Origin: Cornus controversa
Taxonomy: Eukaryota > Streptophyta > Magnoliopsida > Cornales > Cornaceae
DNA length: 64,000 bases
Assembly: GCA_026545225.1 (NCBI GenBank)
Contig: CM048852.1
Span: 54,505,146-54,569,145, forward strand
Direction: 5' to 3'
Shown: piece by piece, positions 36,363 to 47,805 of the stretch
Numbering within the stretch: position 1 is the stretch's first letter
Layout of the letters: the number at the start of each line of letters is the position of its first letter
Position numbers and translations under genes: made by a program
Notes under the pieces: model-generated
Databases searched by the model: none
What the model saw: only the letters and a program-made list of their open reading frames with translations
Told to the model about the DNA's origin: nothing

Positions 36363-37447
36363 AACTGTAACGTAGTCTGAAGGATTTTGCTGGAGTTAGA
36401 AATTTCATGTTGATCTTTTGTACTATAAATATGAAGCCTTATTTTGCACTGTTTCCCTTGGATGATCTGTGTGTGTGTGATTATATTGGGTATTGAAAAA
36501 AAGATTAAGCACATTTTTGGGAGATTCCACCAGTAAGATTAAGATAGCCGTAAGTTTGTTTTGATCTAGAAGGGGATTTACTTGTGTGACTATGTAGATC
36601 TCTTTCTCTGTTGATTCTCCTTGAACGTGTGTTTCCAAGTGCAATGTATTTGTGTTTATGTGCCAACGAGTCTGTTGGTTGAGTTGTATAAACAGATCTG
36701 AAAGTAACTCAAATTTGATTCGCTTAACAGTTTTCAAAACGATAACAGATGGCTAAATTCAGAACACACAACTTCAGAAAACCAAAAAACAAAAGAAAAC
36801 TGTTTTACGTTTCTTATTTTAATTAAAAACAGAAAATTAACTAAATAGGCTGATTTTCATAAAACTGTCCCGTACGTTTTTGTTTTTTTAGTTGCCTTTT
36901 ATTAATTAGTTGAGGTAAACAAGCTCGATTCTATAATCGCCACAAAAGAGTTTTTCCTGAGAAACCCATCTCTGAGGTTCTATTCATTTGCAGGGTAGGG
37001 TAATAGCTGAATGATTTGCACATCTTTATATTATTTAAATAAAGCATCAGAAATCCAAGAGCAAAACAAAGAGACGGAAATGACTAGTTAAATAAATCCA
37101 TCTAAATTTTGTTGGAACTGCATGTTCTCAAATTCACTTCAAACTAGGTGACAATCATCCACAGAAGAATGGCATATATGTAATTCGGAATCTGTAACCT
37201 CGCAATAACAAATAACATCTCACCTCATCAACTCTTACAACGCTAACTTTTTTTTATTTTAACCATGTGTGCAGTCTCGAATCTCGATGCTCCCATTACT
37301 TGCTCTGAATTTTCAGAAATTACCTCAACTTTAAGAAGCTTTATGCAGCAGTTATAGATGAATGAAAAGGCAGTCTGTGTATCCATACAAAGGGATGCTC
37401 GTATTTTATCAAGTTCTGGTCTTAGAAACAAATGCCCATGTTCCATT
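36363..37447. other. Region between convergent FES1 and GID4 3' ends
   Basis: Holds the 3' untranslated regions of both genes and AT-rich sequence. No further gene seen. Confidence 0.6.
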
Positions 37448-40400
37448 TTATTGCAGCTCGTATGACGAAAAACTGGAACCTGATCTTCCCTCATTAGTTG
37501 ATTGCAGCTCAAGCTTCTGAAATGGGCTGCAAGGTTGGATTGAGTACATCTTTGTTAATCAGTTGATGGTGTTTCAGCTTCAAAGGTGATAATAATGTAA
37601 AGACAAACTACAATGTGTAAACCATAAGAGCAAAATGATCTAGTTTATGCTCACACACACAATTATACACAAAAAAAATGAAGAAGGGAATTTTCTATTG
37701 TAAGCATTTTATGTTTTGAACAAATGGAGTAACATTGTAGAGCTCATTTAGTCAAAAAGGAAAGGAGAAGAAGAGCCAGTACCTGCTATTAGGATCATAA
37801 TAAAAGCCATTTATGGATCCATCACTGCAAGAGAAACAAACATAATAGAAACCAGCTATGGTTAACCCACAGTCGGTCCCAACATTCACAAAGTATTGCT
37901 CTTTCCATCTCTGCAAAGCAAAGGAAATGTCAGACTATTCTTTGACATATACGGAGTTCCTTGATTAAGACATGGAATTGACCAAAAACAGTTTACCATA
38001 AATATGTATGGATAATTACTCAGGTCTAATGATCTGCCACCATCAACCTCCACTTGGCTCTGAAAAAAATGGAGTAAATCAAGGAAGAGAGATTGTGCAT
38101 ACTGCATATGAAGTAAAACTGTAAACAACAAACCAGAAGGGGTGAAAAAGATGGAAATTTGGTCCAGTGTCTTTTGTCATCTTCTGGCCTGTTGAAAAAT
38201 TTAAAAATCGGTTAACTTTCCCCCCCTCAATCTATACAGCAGAATCACATGTGAATCAATACACAGATTCCTATAAAAATGTTAGCAAAAGGTCAATGAT
38301 TTTCATGCTCAAGAAAAGAAAAGAAAGAACATACGTTGCTTCCCATTTGCCAGTGAAGAAAGTATAATTCTTGGTATCAACAATCTCCCCTTCCCAGAAA
38401 GTAACAACCTGGGATAAGACATGGAGAGCGAAGGAAAATCTCAACTAAAAAGAAAAGGAAAATTTTGAAAATTTAACTAAATTGCTGTATTTATGAAGAG
38501 CGGAAAACAAAAAGCACAGCATGTAAGTCCGGGATATCTACAAAGACACCCACTATTGCTGCTGCTACTAGAATAACTAGATCAAAATGAAACCACATAT
38601 CAAAAAGTAACCAGCAAACCTTAAGCTCAAGTGGTATCTCCATTTCCTCCCATATGAGAGGTTTGAGGGTTCAAGGCAGAGGGGCAGTAGGTAGTGGATA
38701 CCATGGGGAGAGCATGAAAGAACCCCGTTAATATAAATGGCCGTTACCTGGTGCCAGTCTTGCCTACAAAGGGTGCTAGGACGTAGATTAAAGACAGACC
38801 TAACATTTTATTTTGCACAAAAGTGACTTCTCATACTCAAATCCCACGTCCTCGTGCTTGTCAGCCTAGGCTTTTACCACTGTACCACGTCATGGCTCTA
38901 AAGAGCTCCACCAGCATGGCATTGCCAATTGGAGCTTTTGGAGGTTAGTCTAGTGACAGGCTCAACTCTTCACATTGGCTGAAACTCTTTCAGCAGCTGG
39001 CATATTGAGAGAGATAGAGAGGGCCTCAACCATAAAGTGTCAATCTAGGAAACTCCAAATATTTCCTTAGTTGCTAATGCTTCTATTAATTTCGCAAGGT
39101 TTAAAGCCTATCAATATTTTAACCCGAATTTGTATATACATCAGGTAAACCAAGTTAAAGCCCATCATTTAGATTTTGGAAGTAAAGGGATCTTTTTCCA
39201 GCCAGAAAAAGTAAGCATAGATAAGTGGTTGATTCCAAGAATATCAACAATGAATGAAGCCAACAAACCAAAAGTCTTTAGTGAAGAAAACTAAGCAATA
39301 TCTCATCAGCGCATTACCACGAAGAATTTATCCATGGAAGTTAGGTAGCTGTTGTATTGACTAAAGACTTCCAAAAACCTGCCGGTTTACTTTTTCAACT
39401 AATACTATAGCATTAGAGTTTAAGAATTGCCTAGTTAGCAGTAAAATATCGAATTTGCAAGCTAAACAAAAGGAATGGGAGAAAGCATGAGTAAAATATT
39501 GGCATCAATGTGTACACTGATCACTTATAATAATGTGTATCTTGGTACAAAAAGATGCATCGGGAGAAAATAAAAAGCTTTGTACATGCATGAATATCCA
39601 TAAATATATAGGATATGCCTTATGTAATATTGCTAAAATATAAATATCTAATCCCTTCATTCCCAATGACATCGTCACTGAGTAGTAGTGTGGGTGATTG
39701 CATTCCCAATTTAACGTTGTTTCTTTTTTTCGCCAAGAAGGGGATGGTAACGCCATTAACAAAAAATTAAAACTTAAAATTCCAAAGATAAAGAAACTAA
39801 TAAAATTGAAACCACCATAACAATCTACAAGCATACATTAAATTTAAATTTAGCAAGCATCTTATAAAAACATAAAACAAGATACCTGAAATAGATCATA
39901 ATAAAAGCAGAAATATTTAAGAAAATATGGAGTCATGTTAAATTACTCTCTCCATTTATATCTAATAAGAAGTTCCTAGCAAACCTGAGAGCTTTATATT
40001 TTTCTCTTTTAGTTTAATCCGACGACATTCAAGAAATATGCTGTCAGTGGTGGAGCTTATATATATGTGTGTGCGCGTGTGTACATATAGTCTATTACCC
40101 AGTATGGTCATTATTAATCAAGAATGTTAGGAGGGGTAGAGTGGATACTGTCCTAATCTCTGACATTATTTGCACAAACTGGCTCTCACATTTGTCGGCC
40201 AGAACTTATACATATACACATCATGAAAATATCATGTAAGAGGGACATTGGTGCAATACTAGCAGTTAGGGATGCCAAGTGTGACAACACAAACACGAGT
40301 CAGAGGACAGCTACTTTATGTATAATAGTGCTAAAAGGTTCAAATTGTGCTCGGTTAATCCCTCTATCAACCCCCATAAGTGGGAGAGAAAGCCAAACTA

Positions 40401-43132
40401 GCTAACAGCCTTTAGGAGGCAAATACAAGGAAAAAACAAATGAACTCTTAACAGTTATCTCAGTAGAAATAGGAGCTTCTTACTGGTGTGTCTGCCATAG
40501 GAACATTTAAAGCTTCCATGGTACCACATAGATATCCATGATCAAGGTCACAGCCTTGAATTCGTACATTAACTCTCCAGGCTTCGTCCTTTTGTAGACT
40601 AGAAACATTCTGAGTTCCAGAGAATGCCTGCAACAGAGTATACAGTGAGACTAAGATAACACCTTCAACTTAGTAACAAGGGTACAGTGTATTTAGAGAA
40701 CCTCACTGAAAATAGAACAGGTTGCAGACAAATTTATTTTCAGATGAATTGCAGCTTAATAGTTTGTTGTCGCTTAATGAATATGTTAAAACTATCAGAT
40801 GGAAGGTATGGCTCCCCGTCACGCACTCCCACCCCAAAGGAAAAGAGGGGGAAAAAAATTGTTGGCAATAATAATTACTTAAAATTTCATTTCATTTGTG
40901 AAAGAAATTTATTATTTCTTGCCTTGCTACACCACCATACTTCTTGAAATTAATTCAAGCAGTTCGTGAATTAGTTGGACTGTGTCATTTGGATTCTGCA
41001 TTTTCATGTGATTCCTCAATAGTATTTTCATGTAGAGAGGTATTCAACTTGCAACACAATTACTTCTGCATTTTTTTAAAAAAATAAAATCAATTGGCAT
41101 CACTAATTTTATCACGAGTGGTAGAACATGCTTAATTTTTTTTCGTTATAATAGAAGTTTATGTAGCACATATCCCATGCAAATGACGTATATAAGCTTG
41201 AGATCCACTCTGTGCATCTCAAGTATAGTTTCAATTGCACGTCATTGAGTTCATCTCTTAGATACTTTACCAAACCAATTATAATGAAGCTTGACTTGAT
41301 CATTTTAAGCAAATATGGTTAGCATGTGAGAAATGACTTCATACCATCTAATCTCAAAGCTCTTTGAAATATCCATATTTAAAAATTCATTTCAAAAAGT
41401 GTGATCTTGTCTTCAATGCCCCCAAGAAACCCTCATTTAGGAACCATCTGGATTAGCATTCCAAAAGGTCTTATTGTACTTTTGAGAGCGAAATTGCTTC
41501 ATGCCAAAGGTAAATTAAGTACTTCTAGAATGTCAGCCAAACAGGATCTTAATGTGTTAGCCTTTGTCTTTCCAACCTCAGAACTACCCATGTAATTTTA
41601 ACTGTGCTCAGTACCTACTAGGCAACTGACAAGAAGCAGCCATCTGTCTTTTGGCAGTACGTCAATGGCTACTATGTTTACTGAGTAAATTGGGACATTA
41701 CAGAGCAACCTCTTTTATGTAGTATATTGGAACATATAGATTCAACTGATAATCAAACAATATTATCTACATGTTAAAGGGATAAAATACATAAAAACAT
41801 TACAATAAAGACTATCAGAATGCAAAACTGAAGAAAGGTGGGATATGAATGAAAAATCACCTGCCCAACACTCAAAAGAGTACAAGCTGGGGGGGAAGTG
41901 TTTCCAGGATTTGCACCTTCATGGTTAGAACATCATTAATTAGAATTACATAAATTGATAATTAGAAGAAGTTTCCATATCAAGTCTAAGCAAAAATACA
42001 ACAATTCTAATTAATACATCTCGAAATTTAAAGGAAATTTGATATGGTATACACAAATAATTCTTTATGAGAAGCTAGAGAACATGAAAGAAACATTTCA
42101 TAATTAAGAGGCAGTGATGTGGAAGTAGAATTTAACCTTCATGCATGTGATGTGGAAGTAGAATTGTTCTAGGTGGGTGGACGCATCAAGTTTCAAATCT
42201 AAAGCTATGTTTGGGAGCACCAAATCAGCGGCTTGGATTTGGAATTAGAGGAAATTTAGTAAAAACTTTAAACTGAATTTCCCCTAATTCCAAATCCAAG
42301 GCGCCAATTCGGTGCTCCCAAATGCAACATAAGTGAATTTAACATGAAGAATTCCCAAGAACACCATGAAGCAGATGCTAGATAGGCATATAAAGAACAC
42401 AGTTGGGGCAAATACATAATCGGCAAGATGCAGCAGATGATCCAAATGGATAGCAATCTGCAGCATAAGAACATGGATACTCCGAAAACAGCAGTGGACT
42501 AAAGTGCTAATTTTATTAACTATAATGCAAAGAACACACTATACACTACAGTTATATGATCAAAATTTGACCTTATTCAACAGCATTATCAAATCTTTAT
42601 TAAAGCTATAAACCTAAACCCTGCTTAGTCACTACGGTTACTGAAGCAAGAGAGTAGGCAAAATTAAATTTTAAGCTAATGCATTTACTGCTGGTTCATA
42701 AGAATCACTTAAAATTCAAATTTAGGAAACACTTATGCTGTTTTAAGCGGAAATTGAATCAAAATTCGCTTCTTTTTTATTTTTTTATTTTTCTTCTTCT
42801 TTTTTATCTTTTGAAACCAACAAAACGGAAAATGCAGGTTTTTATTTATTTATTTTTCTTTACCTCCAAATTCTAAGCAACCAAACGGAGCTTCGAAGGG
42901 AAAAGAATCATGAGATCGAAATTCTGAGTTTTGACAATCAGACTAACCCTAAATCCAGCACTATATATATACACACGCATAAAACAGAAGCTGATATATA
43001 CTTCCGATTTCAGGGATAAAAAAATTTAGGAATAAAGATTTGAAAAATGAAAGAGAATAATACTGAATAGAATAACAGATCGATACCTGAAACTTGAGAA
43101 GGTGCAGAACTCTCCACCACTCTCACTGGCAT
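37448..43132 (-). CDS. GID4: GID4 homologue, substrate receptor of the GID/CTLH E3 ligase (Vid24 domain)
   Basis: GID4 proteins bind N-terminal degrons and deliver substrates to the multi-subunit GID/CTLH ubiquitin ligase; in yeast these are gluconeogenic enzymes. Exons: 43087-43132, 41861-41916, 40484-40627, 38335-38408, 38134-38188, 37997-38059, 37783-37910, 37448-37526. All are GT-AG and encode 214 residues with no stop. The Vid24 beta-barrel covers most of the protein, with recognisable GCDLDHGYLCGTMEALNVP, VTFWEGEIVDTKNY, RHWTKFPSFSPL, SLDLSNYPYIFMRWKEQYF and FSCSDGSINGFYYDP. The first 20 residues are the short disordered start usual in plants. Introns 1 and 3 hold a foldback MITE and SINE-like pieces. 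Family assignment is secure; substrates in plants are unknown to me. Confidence 0.94.
38620..38905. mobile_element. SINE-like sequences in GID4 intron 3
   Basis: At 38620-38680, GCTCAAGTGGTATCTCC (A-box-like) is followed by GGTTTGAGGGTTCAAGGC (B-box-like) on the plus strand. At 38835-38905 a second tRNA-like head lies on the minus strand (GTACAGTGGTAAAAGCC and GGGATTTGAGTATGAG). No target duplications were identified. Confidence 0.4.
42204..42331. mobile_element. Foldback MITE in GID4 intron 1
   Basis: Left arm 42204-42260 and right arm 42270-42331 are inverted copies; GCTTGGATTTGGAATTAGAG faces CCCTAATTCCAAATCCAAGG, and TTGGGAGCACC faces GGTGCTCCCAA. Non-coding; the loop is about 10 nt. Confidence 0.8.
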
Positions 43133-43327
43133 TTTTCTATGAGAAGAAATAATTCAATCTCAAAGAGTCAATTTTTTATCCAAAAAAGAATCCCGAAGAG
43201 TCTGTTTCTATGTCGATCAAAGAACCGGCCCCATGACAGGGAAAGCAAAAGAAAAACCCGGTTCATCATTACCGGTCTTGCTATACTCAAAAACCTTTTT
43301 AATTAAGATTGAGATAGCCCTTATCAC

Positions 43328-43829
43328 TAGGGCTGCAAGTGAACCAACCTCACCCGATTTGAGATTGAGTCTGGCCTCGACTTATTTATTTGTGGGCTCA
43401 GTTTGAACTCGTGATTGACTCGACAACTTAAGTTCGGACTCAACTCATCATTATTTTGAGATGCGTTCAGCTCCTTTAATAAAATAATTTGTTTAGGCTC
43501 GATTTGAGCTTGTGTTCAAGATAGTTTTAACTTGTTCATAATGCAAGTGAGCCTACACTAACCTATGTTGATGAATATGTTCATGAGTTTATGTTCATTA
43601 ACCAATACAAGCCTATGTTCACGAGCATATACGAGTTTATGTTCACGAACATATACGAGCCTACACGAGCTCATGTTCACGAACTTAGACAAGTCAAGCT
43701 CAATACTGTTCATATCTGATTGTTTAATAAATGAGTCTAGATTTCGAGTTTGGCTTGTTTACTTAATGAACGAATCTGAGCCGCCAAGCCTGAGTTGTTC
43801 ATGAATAAGCCAGTTCATTTGCAATCCTA
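43328..43829. mobile_element. hAT-like MITE upstream of GID4
   Basis: Inverted ends TAGGGCTGCAAGTGAACC and CAGTTCATTTGCAATCCTA are flanked by CTTATCAC (43320-43327) and CTTAACAC (43830-43837), an 8-bp duplication with one mismatch. The interior has repeated ACGAGCYYATGTTCACGAAC-like units (43565-43690). It starts about 200 bp upstream of the GID4 ATG. Confidence 0.8.
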
Positions 43830-43866
43830 CTTAACACATTTGACCGTCCTAACTTGGCCACCCTTA

Positions 43867-44292
43867 GGCTTTGTTTGGATAAATAGGAGGAAAAAGAGTA
43901 AAAAAAAAAAAAAGAAGTAAGATATTAGTTATGAGAGAAAAGAAAAGATAGCAATAATCATTTGTATATATGTTTGATAAATTATGAAAGAAAAGAAAGG
44001 AATTGATAACATTCTTATTTGAAAGTGTATCATTCTCCCTAAATCTTTTCACTTTTTGAAGGATAGCAAGTAAGGTCATAACCGGTGCAAAAGATTTTCG
44101 CTTGAGCGGGATCTGGGAGAGGTAGATGTCAGCTAGTCTTACTCCCATTTTTGGAGAGGCAATGCTAGGCGACATCTACCTCGTATATTCATTCTTTTTT
44201 TCTTCAATAACAAACCAAACATGGAAATTACTATTCCTCCCTTTCTTTTATTATCTTTTCCTTTCAATTCCATCAATCTAAGCCAACGCCTG
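43867..44292. mobile_element. Degenerate Tourist-like MITE
   Basis: The left end GGCTTTGTTTGGATAAAT, after TTA, is a Tourist-type end, and the interior GAGAAAAGAAAAGATA matches the MITE at 29325-29803. The right end near 44280-44292 (ATCTAAGCCAACGCC) is only a rough inverse, so the boundary is uncertain. Confidence 0.4.
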
Positions 44293-44389
44293 GGGCAACA
44301 CATGAAATGCATGTACAGTGTGGAGGTGATTTTGGTAAAAGTGGTGGTGCATTTGGTGTTTCTGCAAATTTAGTTGTATTAGCAGACAT
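44273..44389 (-). CDS. Possible 38-residue Pro/Cys-containing peptide (unsupported hypothetical)
   Basis: A short frame (ATG at 44389) follows a TATA-like TCTATAAAAGG on the same strand at about 44434-44444. The peptide has three Cys in CTCISC-type spacing and several prolines, no signal peptide, and no family I recognise. It overlaps the edge of a degenerate MITE. Probably not a gene. Confidence 0.12.
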   Translation of the reverse strand: MSANTTKFAETPNAPPLLPKSPPHCTCISCVAPGVGLD

Positions 44390-44742
44390 TTTGACTTCTC
44401 CTTTGGTATCCACTGTGTAGGAACTTGAACTTGCTCCTTTTATAGAGAATATAGTTGCAACACTTGAATAGATATTTGATTTAGAAGAATAAAAATAGAT
44501 ATTCAATCAAGGCACATTATTAAAAAATAATAATAAATCCAAAAGACAGAAGTAATAAGAAAGAAACTTGAAAGAAACGAAAGTTTGGGTCATACCTGAA
44601 TTGGGTGATTATATTATTTATGATTAGCCAACAACCATTGACTTCCAATATATAATTATATGATTATATCTAATATATATGGATCTGCAGCAGCATCAAG
44701 GTGTAGAGCTTCACATCGATCGATCAGGAATGGAGAACAAAG

Positions 44743-45027
44743 ATGAGCTTCCAAATGATCGATGATGAGAAGATTGAGTTGGCTTGCAAATGCAGTGTAG
44801 CAGCTGAACTCTATCATCTGAAGAGCTGGCCTCACTTGGTTGGAGTTGAAGGAGAAGTAGCTGCAGAGGTGATAAAAGCTGAGATGCCTATGCTTCATAT
44901 TGAATTTATAAAACCACCCAACTGGGCAATGTCACAGGACCTCAGATTCTCAAGAGTTCGGATCATCGTTGATTGTTTCAAGTTTCAACCGTGTTATGGC
45001 GCCTCCCACCATTGGTTGAATCTCTGA
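44743..45027 (+). pseudogene. Potato-inhibitor-I (PR-6) family-like frame with aberrant C-terminus
   Basis: The family consists of small serine-protease inhibitors of about 70 residues. The 94-residue frame contains SWPHLVGVEGEVAAEVIKAE, the family N-terminal signature (SWPELVG.xG..A...I..E), then an LRFSRVRIIVD block matching FRCDRVRVWVD. The acidic/Thr reactive-site loop is replaced by a divergent KPPNWAMSQ segment. After IIVD the frame runs into unrelated residues instead of the usual GIVVRVPRIG-like end, and a neighbouring frame reads a VLWRLPPLV segment at the right distance, which suggests a frameshift. An upstream ATG at 44730 stops after 11 codons. No intron signals explain this. Either a pseudogene or a very diverged inhibitor. 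Confidence 0.6.
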
Positions 45028-45159
45028 AACTTGGGTTCAATCTTCTCATTTCTCAGAATATATATACCAGTGTATGTTGTAAAGCCAAAAGTTATGTTCT
45101 TTCTTCAACATTTGATATATTGTTGTATTATTGTTGTTGTTGTTGGAAAAAATAAATAA

Positions 45160-45692
45160 ATAAAAAATAAAACCTTACTGAAAAAAATGTAGTCAAGAAA
45201 TATAAATAAATGGTATCATTAGACGTGGGTTCTTGAAGTGGTTCAGACAAAGCAGTGAATGACACAACACAACATATTTATGATTGAAGTTCCACCCAGT
45301 GTTTTGCATGTATTTTAGTTCGAGTTTCTAGCTAGCTAGCTCCACCCAGTTGGTCTAGTGTTGTGCATATGTTTTATTTTTGTGAAGTAATTAGGAAAGG
45401 GTAGTGATTAGAAACACCCAAAACCGACTCATATACCAGAGTCTCACAACGCACTCAAGGTAATTTCCACTTCTATGCTCACTCCAATCTCATGATCAGT
45501 AGTCATGGGACTATCAAATTCCAAGAGGAAAATGATTTATTTAGAATCCGACAGCTGGACAACTTTGTCGGATTTTGTGGGAGGAACTTCGTATGTCCAT
45601 GTGTATATCAAATCAGTTATAATAGTTCTATAAGAATTGAAACTAAACCAAACTGTAAAACCAATAGAATGTTCAATTCGGTTTTATGGTTT
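45160..45692. other. Intergenic AT-rich sequence
   Basis: No gene seen. AAACCAAACTG and CAATTCGGTTTTATGG stretches near 45650-45690 look like remains of a MITE into which the next element inserted. Confidence 0.4.
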
Positions 45693-46286
45693 TTGACTTC
45701 AAATTTTTGGCACAAAACTTCTTACAAATTGTTTTTGACCTAAACTTTCCTGAACTATTATTCAATTGTTGCAAAGTCATGTTATAATGACGAAAATGTC
45801 CCTCAATAAAATTTAAGAAAATTTAGGTTTCTTTAAAATAATTTTTATTTTAGGTTTTCTTTTCTTTTTTAATTTTAATTTTTTAAAAAAAAATTAAACA
45901 CCATTAAAGTGATATTATAATGATGAAAATGCCCCTTAATATAAATTTAAGAAAATTTATGTTTTCTTTAAAATGATTTTCATTTAGGTTTTATTTTCCT
46001 TTTCAATTTTAAAAAAAATAAAAATATAGAAAATTTTGAAAATTATTCCTTGGTAATTTTATTTTCTTACACACCATTACAATTTTTTGAAAATAATGTT
46101 TAACAACATTGCCGAATGAGTTATTTGTATTAATTTTAATCTTATTTAAAGGGAACCATTTTTTAAAATTTATATTAAGAGACTTTTTTGTTATTATAAG
46201 ATCACTTTGCAACAATTGAATAGTTCAAGAAAGTTTTTTGTCAGCTATTTTTATAGGGGATTTTGTGCCAAAAATTGAAAGTGTCT
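45693..46286. mobile_element. Foldback element with about 85-bp inverted ends
   Basis: The left end (CAAATTTTTGGCACAAAACTT ... AACTATTATTCAATTGTTGC) and the right end (GCAACAATTGAATAGTTC ... TTTTGTGCCAAAAATTGAAA) are inverted copies. The interior contains repeated GTTATAATGACGAAAATG-type segments also found at 13370-13560. No transposase frame. Confidence 0.7.
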
Positions 46287-46325
46287 AGGAGTTTTTTGTA
46301 ATTTTAGCTATATAATATAATATTC

Positions 46326-46366
<41 letters not shown>

Positions 46367-47541
46367 TATTATCATATAATATATTAATAAATATATAAAT
46401 ATAACGGTTTGGTTCGGTCCGATTCAGGTAGAATTTCAAATCAAAACTGAATTATTTATAAACAATTCCATATTTTTGGAATTAGGATTGGACTAGATTA
46501 ATAAATGAGAATCCAACCAGTCCTGCTCAACCGCATTTTTGTGCACTTTACTCTTCTGCTAACTCAGCTAGGCCAATCGCGCCAGACTCGAATGGGGTGT
46601 TCCTCGATCGTTTGTTCGCAGCCATCGCCTCCCAACTCCCATGGATGAATGGTGTACTTCTTCAATCTTCGACACAATTCCAATTAGTACAAATAGATAA
46701 AACGGTTATCTACTAATGGTCTTTCGATTCAAACTACTGGTTGCCTTTGGGCTTGGGCCACTTTCTTTTTGCCATTCCATTGTAAATTGCGTGTAATAGA
46801 TATTGGACTTTTATAGCTCTAGTTTCGGGTTTTGTTTTCTGGCCCATTTTGGTTTTAACTCTCACCACAAAAAATCGGTTAAATTAAAAAACTAAACTCA
46901 ACATGATCGAACTATTGGGTTCAATTTTTAACGGTTTGGTCCACCGGACCGAATGAAACTGTTTATTACTTATATATATAGTGATATACATATATATATT
47001 ATAGGGTAATTTACACTTAGGTATATTCAATTAGGATTTTAAAAAATTTTAAAAGACATTTTTAAGTGACAAACTTTCATGAATTTCTATGAATTTAAAT
47101 AGAATTTATGAATTTCTATAGACTTTTATTACAGACTTTCATAGATTTCTATAGACTTTTATTATAGACTTTCATGAATTTGTATAGACTTCTATCAGAG
47201 ACTTTGATGAATTTTTATACACTTGTAATAATTTTTTCAATATATTTTATTTATTTGTACCCTTGAATTATATTTTTGCGTACAAGTAAACCAATGGTTC
47301 AATGCAAAATGAATAAGTTATCATTTATGGTTTCTGCTATTTGAAATTATTTAATAGAATTATTAAAAACTTATACAAAGTTACATATATCCATCTTCAT
47401 AACAGTGCGAAGAATGATTGAGTAATATATGTCAAAACGAAAGTTAAACGTATGATTTGGATTGGGTTGAATCATGTTCCTTCTTTTGTTATGTTCATGT
47501 TAAATGAAATATTTTTATATTTTGTAATTTTTGCCTCATTG

Positions 47542-47597
<56 letters not shown>
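46287..47597. other. Intergenic AT-rich sequence with microsatellites
   Basis: (TA)n at about 46331-46364 and 47548-47593. Imperfect units of about 33 bp, GACTTTCATAGATTTCTATA-like, occur three to four times at 47085-47220. No gene seen. Confidence 0.5.
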
Positions 47598-47769
47598 AAT
47601 GATCTCTTGCTCACCGGTGAGTAAGAAATTCTTTCACACCATGTATGGTAACCATATTGGATATGATTGTAATAATTTTTGAAAGTTACCTTTTTTACAC
47701 TTAGATCATATCCAACAGTTATTATGCTTGGTATGTAAAAAATTTCTTGCTCACCGGTGAGCAAGAGAT

Positions 47770-47773
<4 letters not shown>
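47598..47773. mobile_element. MITE inserted in a (TA)n microsatellite
   Basis: Long inverted halves: GATCTCTTGCTCACCGGTGA faces TCACCGGTGAGCAAGAGATT. Similarity continues inward past GAAATT to a shared GGATATGAT motif. The terminal CTTGCTCACCGGTGAGCAAG is itself a palindrome. TA runs border both sides (about 47548-47593 and 47774-47803). Confidence 0.8.
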
Positions 47774-47803
<30 letters not shown>

Positions 47804-47805
<2 letters not shown>

